Shown: piece after piece, positions 43,422 through 51,851 of the stretch
Layout of the letters: the number at the start of each line of letters is the position of its first letter
Position numbering within the stretch: the stretch's first letter is position 1
Assembly (NCBI GenBank): GCA_900315105.1
Contig: OMXX01000009.1
Location: forward strand, 19,706-83,705
Length of the DNA: 64,000 bases
From: an uncultured Prevotellaceae bacterium
GTDB taxonomy: Bacteria; Bacteroidota; Bacteroidia; Bacteroidales; Bacteroidaceae
Reading direction: 5' to 3'
Translations under genes and position numbers: made by a program
The notes under the pieces: generated by a model
Told to the model about the DNA's origin: nothing
Databases searched by the model: none
The model's input: the letters and a program-made list of their open reading frames with translations, nothing else

Positions 43422-44099
43422 TTACAGCTTAAATTTCACTTCTTTTTGGAAACGTGACTCACTAAAGCGATAGAGGGCAGCACCTCTCTTGCTTGACAAT
43501 TTGTCAACGTATTTGGTCTTCTGTATGCACTCCATCGTCTTGATGCGCTTACGGAAGTTGCGTTTGTCTATCTCCTCACCGAGTATTGCCTCATAAACCT
43601 TCTGCAACTGAGTGAGCGTGAAATGCTCCGGAAGCAGATTAAAGCACAACGGCTCGGTAGAAAGATGTCTTCTGAGCTTTTCTATGGCCTCAGTTACCAT
43701 GATTTTATGATCGGAATACAAGTCTGGCAGTTCATCAACACTCACCCACTCTACTCCATATTCCTTTTGTTGTACCTCATTATAGTCGCTCACATTGATA
43801 AGCGAACAATAGGCTATAGAAATTACACGCTCACCCGGGTCACGGTCAACAGCGCCGTATGCTCCGACCTGAGTCATGTAGATATTGTCAAGACCTGTCA
43901 GACTACACAGGGTTCTTGTTGCAGCCTGTTCCAGACTCTCATTTGCCTGAACGAATCCACCATAAAGTGACCATTCACCCTTGCCTGGATTCATCTTTCG
44001 TTTTCCGATAAGCAATTTCAACTTGCCTTCTTCAAAACCGAAGACGATACAGTCAACAGAAATAAGTAACGGGGTCATGCCCTCATAGTAATTGCCCAT
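43422..44099 (-). CDS. araR: Nudix-type transcription regulator (AraR-like)
   Basis: 225 residues: an N-terminal Nudix fold (about 1-145; Nudix-box region GGFVQANESLEQAATRTLCSLTG is degenerate, lacking the REXXEE core, so pyrophosphatase activity is unlikely) and a C-terminal winged-helix region (about 155-225: FTLTQLQKVYEAILGEEIDKRNFRKRI). This is the architecture of the NrtR-related AraR described for arabinose genes of Bacteroides; the arabinose genes on both sides support the name. It probably senses arabinose and represses the cluster. The operator was not identified. Confidence 0.85.
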   Translation of the reverse strand: MGNYYEGMTPLLISVDCIVFGFEEGKLKLLIGKRKMNPGKGEWSLYGGFVQANESLEQAATRTLCSLTGLDNIYMTQVGAYGAVDRDPGERVISIAYCSLINVSDYNEVQQKEYGVEWVSVDELPDLYSDHKIMVTEAIEKLRRHLSTEPLCFNLLPEHFTLTQLQKVYEAILGEEIDKRNFRKRIKTMECIQKTKYVDKLSSKRGAALYRFSESRFQKEVKFKL

Positions 44100-44252
44100 A
44101 ATAAAAAGGAGAAAAAGCTAAGCCGATGTGCGATTACAATGTACGATTGCGAAGTTTTAGAAACTTTGCGAGCAATGTACAATTTGTGAACTCCAAAGGC
44201 TGCTGAGATTAAATTATTAAAGAAAAAAAGTGTGAGATATATAAACTAAGGA

Positions 44253-44292
44253 AAGTCTTCACCATGCACATAAATGCACACAGTGAAGACTT
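44253..44292 (-). terminator. 10-bp hairpin between the symporter and araR
   Basis: AAGTCTTCAC and GTGAAGACTT enclose inner TGCA pairs. It is 8 nt after the symporter stop. The T-tract is short, so this may be a partial terminator or a processing site rather than a full stop. Confidence 0.5.
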
Positions 44293-44300
44293 CTTCAGTT

Positions 44301-46286
44301 TTACCAGAGAATGATATATAGGAACGTGATAATCGCAATCACACCAAGAGCGCCCCAGTTGAATGCGCTGTCAGTCTTGAAGATATTCAAGTCGATTGCA
44401 ACAAGCTTTGGATCCTGTACCTTGTCAAGTGCATTTGAACGGAGGTAGAAACCTATTGTTGCTGTGATAGCAGCAAAGAAGATCATTGCACCTGCAACTC
44501 CATGAACTGCGAGTGTCTCGCTGAAGAATGAAGCAACGAACAAGACGATAGATACTGCAGCAACAGCATAAAGTACATTACTCCAGAAGAGCTGTGTCTT
44601 AATCGTATGCTCGTCAAGCTCATCAGCAGCAACTGCTTTATTACTCTTAAGTGAGATACCAACGAAGAGAATAACGAGGCAGATGAATACGTAGCCAGAA
44701 CGAACGAGGAATGGTACGTCAGGCAATGTGAACTTGAAGAGGATTGAGAATGCGAATGTGCCGATAGCACAAACAACAGCAGCTGTACCAGAAGCACGCT
44801 TCCAAAGAAGACCAAGACCGAAGATAACTACAACACCTGGATATACGAATGCTGAGTACTCCTGAATGAACTGGAATGCCTGGTCGATACCACCCATGAG
44901 TGGATATACAGCGAGAAGAGCTATGACAAGAGCACTTACAGAAGTCATACGACCTACGTTCACGAGCTTAGACTCACTTGCGTTCTTGTTAATGAACTGC
45001 TTATAGATATCCATTGTGAACAATGTTGAAGTTGAGTTGAACATTGAAGCCAATGAAGAAATAACAGCAGCAGAAAGAGCAGCGAAAGAGAGACCCTTGA
45101 TGAATGTAGGGGTGAAGTTACGGATAAGGAATGGATATGCGTCATCAGAACGCTCAATACCACCAGCAAGAGTCTGACGGAGGTTCTCAAGTGCCTCACC
45201 GTCACCGTTCATGATGTAGAATGCACATACACCTGGGATACATACGATGAATGGGATAAGAATCTTAAGGAATGCAGCGAAGATCATACCCTTCTTAGCC
45301 TCGTCGAGAGACTTAGCAGCAAGACCCTTCTGAATGATATACTGGTTGAAGCCCCAGTAACCGAGGTTTGTCAACCAAAGAGCACCAAAGATAAGTACGA
45401 TACCAGGGTTTGTGAAGAATGGATCCTCCTTCTGGATAACGGCACCTGAAGCGTCAGTTACACCATTTACTACTGGATAGAGGTCAGCCTGACGGGTAAC
45501 AACAAGGTTGAAGTGCTTATCACCAGGCTGATTGACACACCAGTCGAATATATTGCCCAAAGCCTCGAATGCACCACAGCCCCAAACCTCAGCACCGATA
45601 ACTGAAAGTGCAGCGTATGCAGTAATAAGACCACCACCTACGAGGAATGTAACCTGCATAACGTCAGTCCATGCAACAGAAGCAAGACCACCGTAGATAG
45701 AATATACACCTGCAATCAAGAAGAGAACAAGGATGATAACCATACGAACCTGGTCAATCTCCATACCAGCGAACTGAACGGTCATGTCAGTTGGAAGACC
45801 AAGGATCTGCTGGATAGCAAGAGCACCGAGCCAAGCTACAGAAGTAAGGTTTACAAATACATAAAGGAAAAGCCAAAGCAAAGAGAATGCAAGACCTACA
45901 CCCCAGTTGTAACGCTCACGAAGGAACTGTGGGATAGTGAAAATCTTCTTCTCAATCATCAGAGGAAGCAGGAACTTACCTACTACCAGCAATGTTGCAG
46001 CAGCCATAATCTCGTAAGCTGCCTGTGCAATACCTGATGCGAAAGCAGAACCGGACATACCGATAAACTGCTCGGCTGAGATGTTGGCAGCAATAAGTGA
46101 TGCACCTACTGCCCACCATGTAAGAGTGTTACCTGCAAGGAAGTAGTCTGTAGAAGACTTCTCCTCACCCTTCTTGTCACGGCTAAGGAACAATCCCAAA
46201 CCAACAAGAAGTACTATGTAAGCACCGAATACTACATAGTCAATGGTTTCAAAGCCATTGTTCTTTAAAGCTTCAATTACGCTCAT
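44301..46286 (-). CDS. Sodium/sugar symporter (SSS family)
   Basis: 661 residues with about 14 membrane helices. N-terminal FGAYIVLLVGLGLFLSRDKK, then WWAVGASLIAANISAEQFIGMSGS (the Na2-site Ala-Ala-Asn-Ile-Ser region of SGLT-type carriers), GGLASVAWTDVMQVTFL and the later SFAALSAAVISSLASMFNSTSTLFTMDIYKQ signature are family typical. Predicted inner-membrane Na+-coupled importer of arabinose or a related sugar (substrate from context). Located between galM and araR. Confidence 0.92.
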   Translation of the reverse strand: MSVIEALKNNGFETIDYVVFGAYIVLLVGLGLFLSRDKKGEEKSSTDYFLAGNTLTWWAVGASLIAANISAEQFIGMSGSAFASGIAQAAYEIMAAATLLVVGKFLLPLMIEKKIFTIPQFLRERYNWGVGLAFSLLWLFLYVFVNLTSVAWLGALAIQQILGLPTDMTVQFAGMEIDQVRMVIILVLFLIAGVYSIYGGLASVAWTDVMQVTFLVGGGLITAYAALSVIGAEVWGCGAFEALGNIFDWCVNQPGDKHFNLVVTRQADLYPVVNGVTDASGAVIQKEDPFFTNPGIVLIFGALWLTNLGYWGFNQYIIQKGLAAKSLDEAKKGMIFAAFLKILIPFIVCIPGVCAFYIMNGDGEALENLRQTLAGGIERSDDAYPFLIRNFTPTFIKGLSFAALSAAVISSLASMFNSTSTLFTMDIYKQFINKNASESKLVNVGRMTSVSALVIALLAVYPLMGGIDQAFQFIQEYSAFVYPGVVVIFGLGLLWKRASGTAAVVCAIGTFAFSILFKFTLPDVPFLVRSGYVFICLVILFVGISLKSNKAVAADELDEHTIKTQLFWSNVLYAVAAVSIVLFVASFFSETLAVHGVAGAMIFFAAITATIGFYLRSNALDKVQDPKLVAIDLNIFKTDSAFNWGALGVIAIITFLYIILW

Positions 46287-46331
46287 TTTTGTTTGTCAGT
46301 TGTTTTTAGTTATAGTTTTAGTTTTTTTTCT

Positions 46332-46422
46332 AAAGTCAAAAGTCAAAGGTCAAAAGTCAAAGGCTATCAGACCTTAACCCTTAAACATAAAACCTTAGTC
46401 CTTAGACCTTTGACCTTAGTCC
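46332..46422 (+). repeat. 7-nt register array (AAAGTCA / TTAGTCC words)
   Basis: Thirteen units in one register: AAAGTCA, AAAGTCA, AAGGTCA, AAAGTCA, AAGGCTA, TCAGACC, TTAACCC, TTAAACA, TAAAACC, TTAGTCC, TTAGACC, TTTGACC, TTAGTCC. The two halves are complementary. It fills the gap between galM and the symporter. Confidence 0.8.
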
Positions 46423-46430
46423 TAAGAAAT

Positions 46431-47615
46431 TTATTTCACAGAGAACTTATAAGCAGCATGGCTGTAATACTTCTCACCTGGCTTGAGGACAGCCTGAACC
46501 CAGTTCTTCTTGTTTGGAGAATCAGGGAACTTCTGGCTCTCGAGACATACACTTACATACTGAGGGTACTTACCACCCTTGTGAGCGATGTTTGGCTCAT
46601 TGCCGATACCCTGGAAGTTACCAGTATAGCACTGAACACCAGGCTCGTTAGTGTACATCTCCATGAAGATACCAGTCTTTGGAGAGTAGAGAGAAGCACA
46701 TACCTGTGTATCGTCACCTTTACCGTCCTTGTATGTGTTAAGGCAGAAGTTGTGGTCGATACCGCCGTTAGCATTCTTGATCTGATCGAAGTCAACCTTA
46801 CCAACTGCATCGCTGATAGCGTGAGGTGTGGTGAAGTCGAATGGAGTATCCATAACTGGCTTGATCTCACCTGTTGGTATGTAGAGAGAGTCAGAAGGAG
46901 TGAAGTTGTCAGCATTGAGATAGAGAACCATATCAGTACCTACGCTATTGAAGTCACCATTAAGGTTGTAATAGTTGTGGTTTGTCTGATTGATGATAGT
47001 CTCCTTATCTGTTGTTGCCTCCCAAGTCATATCGAGAGTATTGTCTGCCGTTACCTTATATATAGTTGTAGCAGTCACGTTACCAGGATAGCCATTCTCA
47101 CCGTCAGCAGCTGTGATTGTGAGCTTAAGGATAGAGTCACCTACCTGCTCAGCCTCGTATACCTGATGCATCCAACCTGTTGTGCCACCGCCATGAAGGC
47201 TGTTAGGACCGTCGTTGAGGCGGAGCTGGTATTCCTCGCCATTAAGTGAGAACTTGCCATTCTTGATTCGGTTTGCATAGCGACCTACTGAAGAGCCATA
47301 GTCACTTGGAGAGTTAAGGGTATCAGCATACTGATGGATGTTGTCGAAACCGAGAACTACGTCCGTTGGCTTACCGTCCTTGTCAGGAACTACGAGTGAA
47401 ACCACGCGACCACCATAGTTTGTGATACACACCTCCATACCATTGGCATTCTTGAGGGTATAGAGAGCCACTTTCTTTCCACCGATGATGGTGTCAAAAT
47501 TAGCGGCATCAAGACCAGACTGTGTCAACTGCGAAGGAGCTTCGCCTGACTTACACGCTGAGAACATAGCTACTGCTGCTCCAGCACAGAAAAGAATAGT
47601 TTTTAGGTTCTGCAT
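46431..47615 (-). CDS. galM: Aldose 1-epimerase lipoprotein
   Basis: 394 residues. Lipobox FSAC predicts export and lipid anchoring, unlike cytosolic GalM. The mutarotase fold covers about 35-394: NYGGRVVSLVVPDKDG, SVGRYANRIKNGKF, the catalytic His in NQTNHNYYNLNG and acid/base Glu in TNEPGVQCYTGN. It interconverts sugar anomers, probably supplying the correct arabinose anomer in the periplasm. First gene of the pentose cluster. Confidence 0.9.
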   Translation of the reverse strand: MQNLKTILFCAGAAVAMFSACKSGEAPSQLTQSGLDAANFDTIIGGKKVALYTLKNANGMEVCITNYGGRVVSLVVPDKDGKPTDVVLGFDNIHQYADTLNSPSDYGSSVGRYANRIKNGKFSLNGEEYQLRLNDGPNSLHGGGTTGWMHQVYEAEQVGDSILKLTITAADGENGYPGNVTATTIYKVTADNTLDMTWEATTDKETIINQTNHNYYNLNGDFNSVGTDMVLYLNADNFTPSDSLYIPTGEIKPVMDTPFDFTTPHAISDAVGKVDFDQIKNANGGIDHNFCLNTYKDGKGDDTQVCASLYSPKTGIFMEMYTNEPGVQCYTGNFQGIGNEPNIAHKGGKYPQYVSVCLESQKFPDSPNKKNWVQAVLKPGEKYYSHAAYKFSVK

Positions 47616-47651
47616 TTTTATAAATGTTTGTTGTTTAGTCTAAATTGGTTG

Positions 47652-47682
47652 TAAAGTTACAATAATTTTCGCTTTTTCCAAA
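47652..47682 (-). promoter_or_regulatory. Promoter of the pentose cluster
   Basis: TTTG (47682-47679), a 19-nt spacer and TAACTTTA (47659-47652) on the minus strand; the last base deviates from TAnnTTTG. Confidence 0.55.
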
Positions 47683-47805
47683 GAAAAGTGCTGTTTTTTT
47701 TGCCCAGAAAGCAGAAAATGCGTCTGAAAACGCCTTTTTTCTTTACATTTTGACATTTCAATGTGTTTTTTAGTGTAAAAATACACATACGCATAAAAAA
47801 ACAAC

Positions 47806-48585
47806 CTACAACACGTTCAGTATTTTTGCGATTCCATCATCATCTACACTATCCGTGACCATATCCGCACAAGCCTTCACTTCGTCAGAGGCATTACCCA
47901 TAGCAACCCCTACCCCGGCATGCTTAAGCATGGCGATATCATTACCGCCATCTCCAAATGCCATTGTCTCCAATATGTCAATGCCATAGTATTTGCAGAT
48001 TTCATCAATACCCGTCGCCTTGTTTGTTCCCTTTGCTATACAATCGGCAAAATAAGGATGCCAGCGGTTCGCATCACATTCCTTCATAACTTCCTTCATA
48101 ATTCTTGGCTCCTCATCCTTGTCGAAGAATGCCACCATCTGCATAACATCCATATTGAGAGCCTCTGTCATCGGTAGCGGCTTTGGGAGTGGAATGTCAA
48201 GAAGCGTGAAAACTTCCTTGAACTTATCCATAGCAGCCTCAATATTGCAAACTATTGCCTTGTCATTACTTGCAAATGTTATTGGCATTGGATGTTTCTC
48301 TGCATCTGCTATAACCCTTTCTATATCAGCCTTTGGCACAGGTCTATGACAGATGACTTTACCATCAGCCGTAATACACGAAGCTCCGTTTACCGACATA
48401 ATGCCATCATACTCCAATCCTTTTAGGTTCCTGATAAAAGGCATCGGACGGCCTGTAGCTATAAAAACCTTGACACCCTTCTCACGAATCCTATGAATGG
48501 CATCAAGAGCCGACTGCGGAATAGCGTGGGTCTTGAAAGAAACCAACGTTCCGTCTATATCAAAGAAAATAGCCTTTATCTTCAA
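47806..48585 (-). CDS. Cof-type HAD hydrolase
   Basis: 259 residues, HAD superfamily IIB. Motif I FFDIDGTLVSFKT (nucleophile Asp), motif II FIATGRP, motif III/Lys in KGTNKATGIDEI and motif IV FGDGGNDIAML. The C2B cap lies about 85-190. Such enzymes dephosphorylate sugar phosphates, flavins or pyridoxal phosphate; the substrate is unknown. Follows the gene at 48623 with a 37-nt gap that contains a heptamer array. Confidence 0.9.
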   Translation of the reverse strand: MKIKAIFFDIDGTLVSFKTHAIPQSALDAIHRIREKGVKVFIATGRPMPFIRNLKGLEYDGIMSVNGASCITADGKVICHRPVPKADIERVIADAEKHPMPITFASNDKAIVCNIEAAMDKFKEVFTLLDIPLPKPLPMTEALNMDVMQMVAFFDKDEEPRIMKEVMKECDANRWHPYFADCIAKGTNKATGIDEICKYYGIDILETMAFGDGGNDIAMLKHAGVGVAMGNASDEVKACADMVTDSVDDDGIAKILNVL

Positions 48586-48607
48586 TTTCTTCTGTTATTT
48601 TAGAAGT

Positions 48608-48634
48608 TCCAATTATTAATTATCAATTATCAAT
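48608..48634 (+). repeat. Short 7-nt register array (CAATTAT words)
   Basis: Three to four units (TAATTAT, CAATTAT, CAATTTT) occupy the gap between 48585 and 48623 and run into the 3' end of the gene at 48623. Confidence 0.55.
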
Positions 48635-49180
48635 TTTCTCAAACTTATACCCCATTCTCTTCAACTGTATTGCTGCGCCAATGGCAAACATGGCATCACA
48701 GGCACGTGCAAAAGCATAAAACGCCATTTTTGACTGTGGCTCTATCTGCTCATGGCGAATCACATCAACAGTTTCCTGTGCCAGACTCTGCACAAGCGAT
48801 ACAAGTTTCCATGCCTCTTCAGAATCAAGGGGAAGCATCAGGATATCACGAACGATATGGTCATCCATATTGTCAAAGCCCTGATCTCCGTAGAATGTCT
48901 CGTATGCAGTATTTGAATAAGTTGCCCAATCAGTATCCCAATAGTAAGCAGCCCCCATTCCCAAATATAAAGCCCATGCAACGGAAACCGTTGGATATGA
49001 TGCTATCTGAGGTACGGCATCTGCCATATAGTTAGGCTCTATACGATGCCAGAACTCCTTTAGGTCATCCGTTTCAAGTAGCTTGCCATCAAGCGCTTTA
49101 TGGTCAGTTGCAAGTTTCAGGAGAGTCTTCCTTAACTTCTCCTCAAACCTATCCAAATAATCTATTATTGCCTGTTCCAT
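48623..49180 (-). CDS. Conserved-looking protein of unknown function (185 aa)
   Basis: Not recognised. A soluble, mostly helical protein with no signal peptide: N-terminal helix AIIDYLDRFEEKLRKTLLKLA, an aromatic-rich centre (AWALYLGMGAAYYWDTDWATY) and a long C-terminal helix (KMAFYAFARACDAMFAIGAAIQLKRMGYKF). Own promoter 25 nt upstream of the ATG. Probably co-transcribed with the HAD gene. Codon use is like its neighbours. Confidence 0.7.
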   Translation of the reverse strand: MEQAIIDYLDRFEEKLRKTLLKLATDHKALDGKLLETDDLKEFWHRIEPNYMADAVPQIASYPTVSVAWALYLGMGAAYYWDTDWATYSNTAYETFYGDQGFDNMDDHIVRDILMLPLDSEEAWKLVSLVQSLAQETVDVIRHEQIEPQSKMAFYAFARACDAMFAIGAAIQLKRMGYKFEKIDN

Positions 49181-49204
49181 TATATATTATCCTATTTTGA
49201 GATG

Positions 49205-49236
49205 CAAAAGTACAGAAAAAAAACTGAATAAGCAAA
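49205..49236 (-). promoter_or_regulatory. Promoter of the gene at 48623
   Basis: TTTG (49236-49233), a 20-nt spacer and TACTTTTG (49212-49205) on the minus strand. Confidence 0.75.
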
Positions 49237-49277
49237 TATATTAACTAAAAAGGCACACCACTTTCCTTTAATTTCAT

Positions 49278-49360
49278 CTGTGTGCGCACACAAACTCTTG
49301 ACATACATCAATTTTACGGTAATATTCGCAAAATTTTCATCAAATTGTTTGCGCACACAA
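49278..49360 (+). promoter_or_regulatory. Two TGCGCACACA palindrome-type sites at a small-RNA promoter
   Basis: A perfect palindrome TGTGTGCGCACACA at about 49280-49293 and a near-palindrome TTGTTTGCGCACACAA at about 49345-49360; the second overlaps the -33 TTTG of the promoter at 49348-49379. Positioned like operators for a repressor. Confidence 0.5.
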
Positions 49361-49379
49361 GAAAATAGTCGTACCTTTG
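49348..49379 (+). promoter_or_regulatory. Promoter of the candidate small RNA
   Basis: TTTG (49348-49351), a 20-nt spacer and TACCTTTG (49372-49379). Confidence 0.8.
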
Positions 49380-49385
49380 CATCGT

Positions 49386-49619
49386 CAAAAGGAAAAAAGA
49401 AGTAAAAACTTCCGGTAACATTCCTTAGACGACTATAGAAAAAGATTGTTTAGGTTAGTAGAATAATAGATTTAGGTTTTAGTTATTAGGTTAAAGATTG
49501 TTTGACTCTTGGATAACAAAGAACAACCGCGAGGTTATTCTTTTACTTTTGAAAAGGATTTAGTTAAACATATTTTTAAATGCTCCACAAGTCGCGATGA
49601 CCAGTGGAGTATTTTTTTT
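49386..49619 (+). ncRNA. Candidate small RNA (about 235 nt)
   Basis: A perfect promoter and intrinsic terminator bound a stretch with no ORF. Predicted fold: 5' hairpin where TCGTC...AGGAA pairs with TTCCT...GACGA and an inner GAAGT/ACTTC, a middle AU-rich region with AGATTGTTT twice and TTAGGTT three times, a hairpin AAGAA-AACC-GCGA-GGTT-TTCTT, then the terminator. I do not recognise the family. Convergent with the gene at 49689. Confidence 0.65.
49581..49619 (+). terminator. Terminator of the candidate small RNA
   Basis: TGCTCCAC (49581-49588) pairs with GTGGAGTA (49604-49611, one G-U), followed by eight T. Confidence 0.85.
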
Positions 49620-49644
49620 GCTTGACATTAGCAAATATAAAGAA

Positions 49645-49678
49645 ATCCCCACGCTCCAATGTTATGTAGCGTGGGGAT
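49645..49678 (-). terminator. Terminator of the gene at 49689
   Basis: An 11-bp stem ATCCCCACGCT/AGCGTGGGGAT, with a TTTCTTT tail on the minus strand. Confidence 0.75.
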
Positions 49679-49688
49679 ACCTATATCC

Positions 49689-50045
49689 TTATTTCTTTTT
49701 CTTCTTATCTTTGCCTTTGTTTTTCTTTTTACCTTTAACATTACAGCATTTTGGGCATGGATTCTTGCCCCTGTTCTCTGCCAACTCAAGGGATATGGTT
49801 TTCACATGTCCCCTATGAGCACACATTTCAGGACACCTCTTTACTGCATTCTTATCATGTTCATGACGACAGAATTTCGTTTCCTGACAATATAATGACA
49901 AGTGATAATACTCATTGTATTTACAACCGTCTGAAACATATACATATACTTCATCATCATCGTCATCGTCGTAGTCGTAGTCCTGAGCCATGACGTTTGT
50001 GCAAGTTGCAATACACATAGAGATTAATACTAAGAACTTTTTCAT
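49689..50045 (-). CDS. Small secreted Asp/Tyr-, Cys- and Lys-rich protein
   Basis: 118 residues, family not recognised. Signal peptide (MKKFLVLISMCIATCTNVMAQ), an acidic patch DYDYDDDDDDEVYVYV, then eight or nine Cys with three His in CQETKFCRHEHDK, CPEMCAHRGH and CPKCC, and a Lys/Gly-rich C-terminal tail (GKKKNKGKDKKKKK). The Cys/His layout could bind metal or form disulfides in the periplasm or at the surface. The acidic start and basic end suggest self-association. It has its own promoter and terminator. Function is unknown. Confidence 0.7.
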   Translation of the reverse strand: MKKFLVLISMCIATCTNVMAQDYDYDDDDDDEVYVYVSDGCKYNEYYHLSLYCQETKFCRHEHDKNAVKRCPEMCAHRGHVKTISLELAENRGKNPCPKCCNVKGKKKNKGKDKKKKK

Positions 50046-50110
50046 ACCGTCTATTTAAATTTTATGTTATTCCAATTAAATATTCAGAATAGTTATTCTA
50101 AATCCTAATG

Positions 50111-50141
50111 CAAAGTTAAACTTTTTTTCCCTTATTCACAA
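50111..50141 (-). promoter_or_regulatory. Promoter of the gene at 49689
   Basis: TTG (50141-50139), a 20-nt spacer and TAACTTTG (50118-50111) on the minus strand. Confidence 0.75.
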
Positions 50142-50180
50142 TGTTTTTTGATTTTTTTTGAATTTCGTAAGAAATATTAT

Positions 50181-50228
50181 AAAACAAAAATATGCCTATC
50201 AGAATCAATACTGGCTCTGATAGGCATA
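50181..50228 (-). terminator. Terminator of the barrel-protein operon
   Basis: A perfect 13-bp stem (50191-50203 with 50216-50228), followed on the minus strand by TTTTTGTTTT. Confidence 0.85.
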
Positions 50229-50247
50229 CTCAATTTTCTACATTATC

Positions 50248-51033
50248 TTATCTCTTACGGAGAGGCAGACGATAACCTATTGTGAGGTCGAAAGCCTGAT
50301 TGCGAAGATAATAATCGCCATCCTTTGCACACTTCATGAGTGGAAGATGATATGTAGCATTCACGTTGAAATTATTGAATTCATAGGTGAGACCGAGAGG
50401 AACTGCAACATTGAAATTTTTAAAGACATCATCCATATCTTCATCGTCATCTCCTTCACTCTCTGGTAATTTCCCGTTCTCATCAGGATTAGCACAATGA
50501 TAATAATGGAAGTACCGTTTTGCAAAACCTAATGAACCTTCTACACCGATTCTTGCAGACAACCCAGAAACTATGTTTTGCTTGAACTGAGCACCTAAAG
50601 AAATATAATCGAGAGTAATTTTTGTTGTGTTTGTTATAATCCCATAAGTACCACTCTCAGATACTAACTTCTTCAAATCTTCAAAACTTAAGTTTTCATA
50701 TGGGTTATAGATACCGCCCTCTCTTATATAACTATTATCAAATCCTGATGCGACAATAATTGGGTGATTCTCTGTAGTTGCTCCCAAACGTCGATAATTA
50801 AGATCTGCTATGATAGCAGACTTGGGGCCTATTTGAAATTCAAAGCGAGCACCAGCCATAAAGTTCACCTTACCTGATGTACCATTAAAACACGCTTTGG
50901 TATCACCTGAGAAATCAGAATAGTTTACGCCCATGTATGGCACAAAATTGATAGAGCCTTTACCATCTTGGGCATTGGTAACCTTTGGGCAGAGAAATGC
51001 GACTGCCATGAGGAGTAACGATAGTTTTTTCAT
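50248..51033 (-). CDS. Outer-membrane beta-barrel protein, paralogue 5 of 5
   Basis: 261 residues. Signal peptide (MKKLSLLLMAVAFLCPKVTNAQ), then a PorT-family-like 8-10-strand barrel. Shared with its four neighbours: SINFVPYMGVNYSDFSGDT, MAGARFEFQI..SAIIADLNYRRLGA, VSGLSARIGVEGS, AVPLGLTYEFNNFNVNATYHLPLMKC and the C-terminal AFDLTIGYRLPLRKR. Between these strands the loops (residues 93-130 and 160-195) differ between copies. Last gene of the tandem operon. A role in surface interaction is inferred from loop diversity. Confidence 0.8.
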   Translation of the reverse strand: MKKLSLLLMAVAFLCPKVTNAQDGKGSINFVPYMGVNYSDFSGDTKACFNGTSGKVNFMAGARFEFQIGPKSAIIADLNYRRLGATTENHPIIVASGFDNSYIREGGIYNPYENLSFEDLKKLVSESGTYGIITNTTKITLDYISLGAQFKQNIVSGLSARIGVEGSLGFAKRYFHYYHCANPDENGKLPESEGDDDEDMDDVFKNFNVAVPLGLTYEFNNFNVNATYHLPLMKCAKDGDYYLRNQAFDLTIGYRLPLRKR

Positions 51034-51052
51034 TTTTACTATATTATGTTTT

Positions 51053-51823
51053 TTATCTTTTACGCAATGGCAATCGATAACCTATTGTTAGATCAAACGC
51101 CTGATTGCGAAAATACGCCCCATCCCTCTCAGCACACTTTTTAATCGGAAGATGATATGTAGCATTCACGCTAAAATTCTTGTAATCATAGGTAAGACCA
51201 AGAGGAATTGCTGCAATAAAGAGATCTTTATCATGGAAGACATCACCAGCATCTGCAGTTTCATCGCCTTCATCACATTTACCAGTCTCTTTATAATAAT
51301 AATAATTGTAGTAATGATAATGCCAATTCTTAGCCAAAGTCCCAGAACCTTCCAAGCCTACTCTTGCAGATAATCCGTTTATTATATTCTGCTTAAACTG
51401 CAAAGCAAAAGAAATCAAATCAATCGTTACTTTTTTAGCTTCACACACAATACCACTTTTTTCCTTGATGCGGTTAAAAATCTCATCTCTGAACATGTCT
51501 CCACGTGCCTCCCCCTGGGAATAATCACGATCACGCATAGTGTACCATTTAATATATGAATCCACAGTTGTTCCTAGACGACGATAATTAACATCAGTAA
51601 TAATTGCCGACTTATCTGCAATCTGGAACTCAAAACGAGCACCAGCCATAAGGTTCACCTTACCTGATGTTTTTCCGAAGTAATAACTTGGGTCTCCAGA
51701 GAAATCAGAATAGTTTACGCCCATGTATGGCACAAAATTGATAGAGCCTTTACCATCCTGGGCATTGACGTCCTTTGGGCAGAGAAATGCAACTGCCATG
51801 AGGAGTAATGATAGTTTTTTCAT
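51053..51823 (-). CDS. Outer-membrane beta-barrel protein, paralogue 4 of 5
   Basis: 256 residues, same architecture as the preceding entry; the first 35 residues are almost identical to paralogue 5 (MKKLSLLLMAVAFLCPK). A variable loop at about 90-125 carries WYTMRDRDYSQGEARGDM and a second at about 165-190 is Tyr-rich (YYNYYYYKETG). Ends AFDLTIGYRLPLRKR. It starts 28 nt downstream of the previous gene's stop. Confidence 0.8.
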   Translation of the reverse strand: MKKLSLLLMAVAFLCPKDVNAQDGKGSINFVPYMGVNYSDFSGDPSYYFGKTSGKVNLMAGARFEFQIADKSAIITDVNYRRLGTTVDSYIKWYTMRDRDYSQGEARGDMFRDEIFNRIKEKSGIVCEAKKVTIDLISFALQFKQNIINGLSARVGLEGSGTLAKNWHYHYYNYYYYKETGKCDEGDETADAGDVFHDKDLFIAAIPLGLTYDYKNFSVNATYHLPIKKCAERDGAYFRNQAFDLTIGYRLPLRKR

Positions 51824-51851
51824 TTTTGTATATTATGATTTTCTCTTTAAT

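Noticed and set aside
44253..44292. AraR operator
   Set aside because: A perfect 10-bp inverted repeat near araR is tempting, but its position 8 nt after a stop codon fits an RNA hairpin better, and no second copy is found at the galM promoter.
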